Assembly: GCF_035594125.1 (NCBI RefSeq)
Contig: NC_087185.1
Coordinates: 10,680,501-10,744,500, forward strand
Origin: Scylla paramamosain
Taxonomy: Eukaryota > Arthropoda > Malacostraca > Decapoda > Portunidae
Reading direction: 5' to 3'
Length of the DNA stretch: 64,000 nt
The stretch's first letter is position 1. Each line of letters begins with the position of its first letter. The position numbers and the translations under genes were made by a program. The notes under the pieces are model-generated. The model was not told the DNA's origin. It did no database searches and saw only the letters and a program-made list of their open reading frames with translations. This document shows positions 62,496 to 64,000 of the stretch, piece by piece.

Positions 62496-64000
62496 TTCTT
62501 TTCCTCAAAAATAATAAGACACTCATTATACACGTTTCTCTTAATGTCCTTTTGTTTCCCAATAGGGAGTGCTTTGCATCCATTTTCGAGTTTTTTGTAG
62601 GTAACATGCCCAAAAACATTCAAAATGTACCTTTTTGGTAATGTTATTTTATTTCTTCATATTGGTTCGTTTGCATCCGTTTTAGCGTTTTTCTACGTAA
62701 AACACCCGAAAGACACGTTTTCAGTAATTTTGTTTTTGATTCCCGTATAGAGTGACTTGCATATTATTTACCGTTATGGTGCCTAACAAGCTGAAAAACA
62801 CTCATAAGACAGTTTTCTGGCAAAGACGATTAATTTCCCCATATAGCTGACTTTCCATGCACTTTAGGGTTTGGTACGTAACAGTACGAAAAAAAAAGCT
62901 AAAATTAACTTTTTTTGATAATTGACTCATAATTTCCTGAATTTTGCCCAAATTTTGGCATCTCGGTACCTGTGAAGATGAAAAAGAAAGAAAAAAATAT
63001 CGTATTTTTTACTGATTTATTTATTTTTTCTCAATAAAGAGTGTTATTTGTGGCTTTTAGCTTTTTGGTAAATAATGATCTAAAAAACACTTATAATACA
63101 CGTTTCTCGTATTTTCCTTTCGTTTACCAAAAATAGGGTTCTTTGCATGTATTTAAGCGTTTTTATTGGTAACATGATCAAAAACACTCAAAATGTATGT
63201 TTTTGGTAATGTTATTCTCTTTCTCCATGAAGTGTGTTTTGCATGTGTTTTAGCGTTTTGGTATATAAGAAGCTCAAAACACTTAAAGGCAAGTTCTTGG
63301 TAAAAATTGATTTTATTGCCATGTAAAGTGATTCCCTGCTTTTTAGTCTTTTACTGCCTATTAGGCTCAAAAATACTCAAAAGACAATTTTTTGAAAATG
63401 TCATTTTTTTCCCACTTAAAGCTGGTTTCGCATGCAATTTGGGATTTTGGTACCTAAGAATGTGAAAAGCACTCAAAATTTAGTAAAGCATTTAAAGAAT
63501 TTAGTAAAGTTGTTCTGTTTCTCAATTAAGAGTGTTATTTCCTAGTTTCAGCATTTTGATATCTAGGAAACTTCTCCATATACAGGAGTTTTTGCGTTTT
63601 TTGCGTTGTGGTTCTTTTGAACTATAAAACATTCATTATACACTTTTCTCGCAATGTCCCTTTGTTTCCCAATATAGAGTGCTTTGTATCAATTTTCGAG
63701 TTTTTTTTGTAGTTAACAAGCTCAAAAACACTCAAAATATACCTTTTTGGTAATGTTTTTCTACTTCTTGATATTAGTTGGTTTACATCCGTTTTAGCGT
63801 TTTTCTACGTAAAACACTGAGAAGACACGTTTTCAGTAATTTTGTTTTGGTTTGCCATATAGAGTGAGTTCCTTGTTATTTATCGCTTTGGTGCCTAACA
63901 TGGTGAAAAACACTCAAAACACAGGTTTCTGGTAAGGTCGTTTAATTTCCTCATATGGGAGGCTTTGCATGCACTTTAGTGTTTGGTACATAAGAGTCCG

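Larger units (their letters stand above)
59502..64000 (-). repeat. Palindrome C, right arm
   Basis: Minus-orientation partner of 53,762-58,484. It still matches when the window ends, so the palindrome is larger than what is seen. It has a private deletion near 60,360 (TTGCCCTGCTTAAAACATTC) that removes about 270 bp spanning parts of b, a and j. Satellite only, with no gene. Confidence 0.9.

Noticed and set aside
1..64000. CRISPR array
   Set aside because: Repeats are long, contiguous and diverged, with no unique spacers, and the DNA carries eukaryotic LINE and LTR sequence.
58485..64000. Palindrome C as a pure sequencing fold-back artefact
   Set aside because: The right arm has a private deletion of about 270 bp, and base differences are scattered along the arms. 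Near-identity in some stretches means read-level confirmation is still decisive.

Overview
The window is eukaryotic satellite DNA. I find no gene I would call functional, no RNA gene and nothing prokaryotic. Almost all of the 64 kb is one AT-rich repeat family. Monomers of about 90-100 bp share a core reading roughly TTTTGAGTGTTTTTGA ... ACCAAAACGCTAAAACG ... GCATGCAAA ... ACATTACCA. Ten diverged monomer types, which I call a to j, follow one another in fixed order to make a higher-order repeat (HOR) of about 1.03-1.15 kb. I define '+' as the strand on which TTTTGAGTGTTTTTGA reads 5'->3'. The only non-satellite sequence I recognise is two copies of a decayed non-LTR retrotransposon 3' end (CR1-like) and one probable solo LTR. 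The LINE remnant resembles ones common in arthropods, decapod crustaceans in particular, but the host is a low-confidence guess.

Layout. 1-13,293 is mostly minus-orientation satellite, with a solo LTR at 6,050-6,674 and LINE copy 1 (minus strand) at 12,452-13,293. 13,296-28,052 is a mosaic of plus and minus blocks. LINE copy 2 (plus strand) is at 28,058-28,883. 28,889-58,484 is mostly plus-orientation satellite, and 58,485-64,000 is minus.

Large-scale structure. The orientation changes come from nested inverted duplications. Palindrome A has arms 1-13,293 and 28,058-42,324, with a spacer of about 14.8 kb, and runs off the left edge. Palindrome B lies inside that spacer (arms 13,652-14,905 and 22,205-23,452). 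Palindrome C has arms 53,762-58,484 and 59,502-64,000, a spacer of about 1.0 kb, and runs off the right edge. On top of these, a block of about 0.45-0.48 kb holding monomers f to j is inverted inside the array at five places in plus surroundings, plus a mirror copy in the left arm, always with the same two junctions. That makes the inversion part of a larger repeat unit.

History read from the sequence. The LINE inserted into the satellite and decayed, and was then copied into both arms of palindrome A, because both copies share a stop codon and the 5' truncation. The solo LTR sits in one arm only, so it came later. Palindrome C has more similar arms and looks younger. The 60-115 codon open frames scattered through the window are by-products of the repeat and are not annotated as genes. 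All similarity statements were made by eye.
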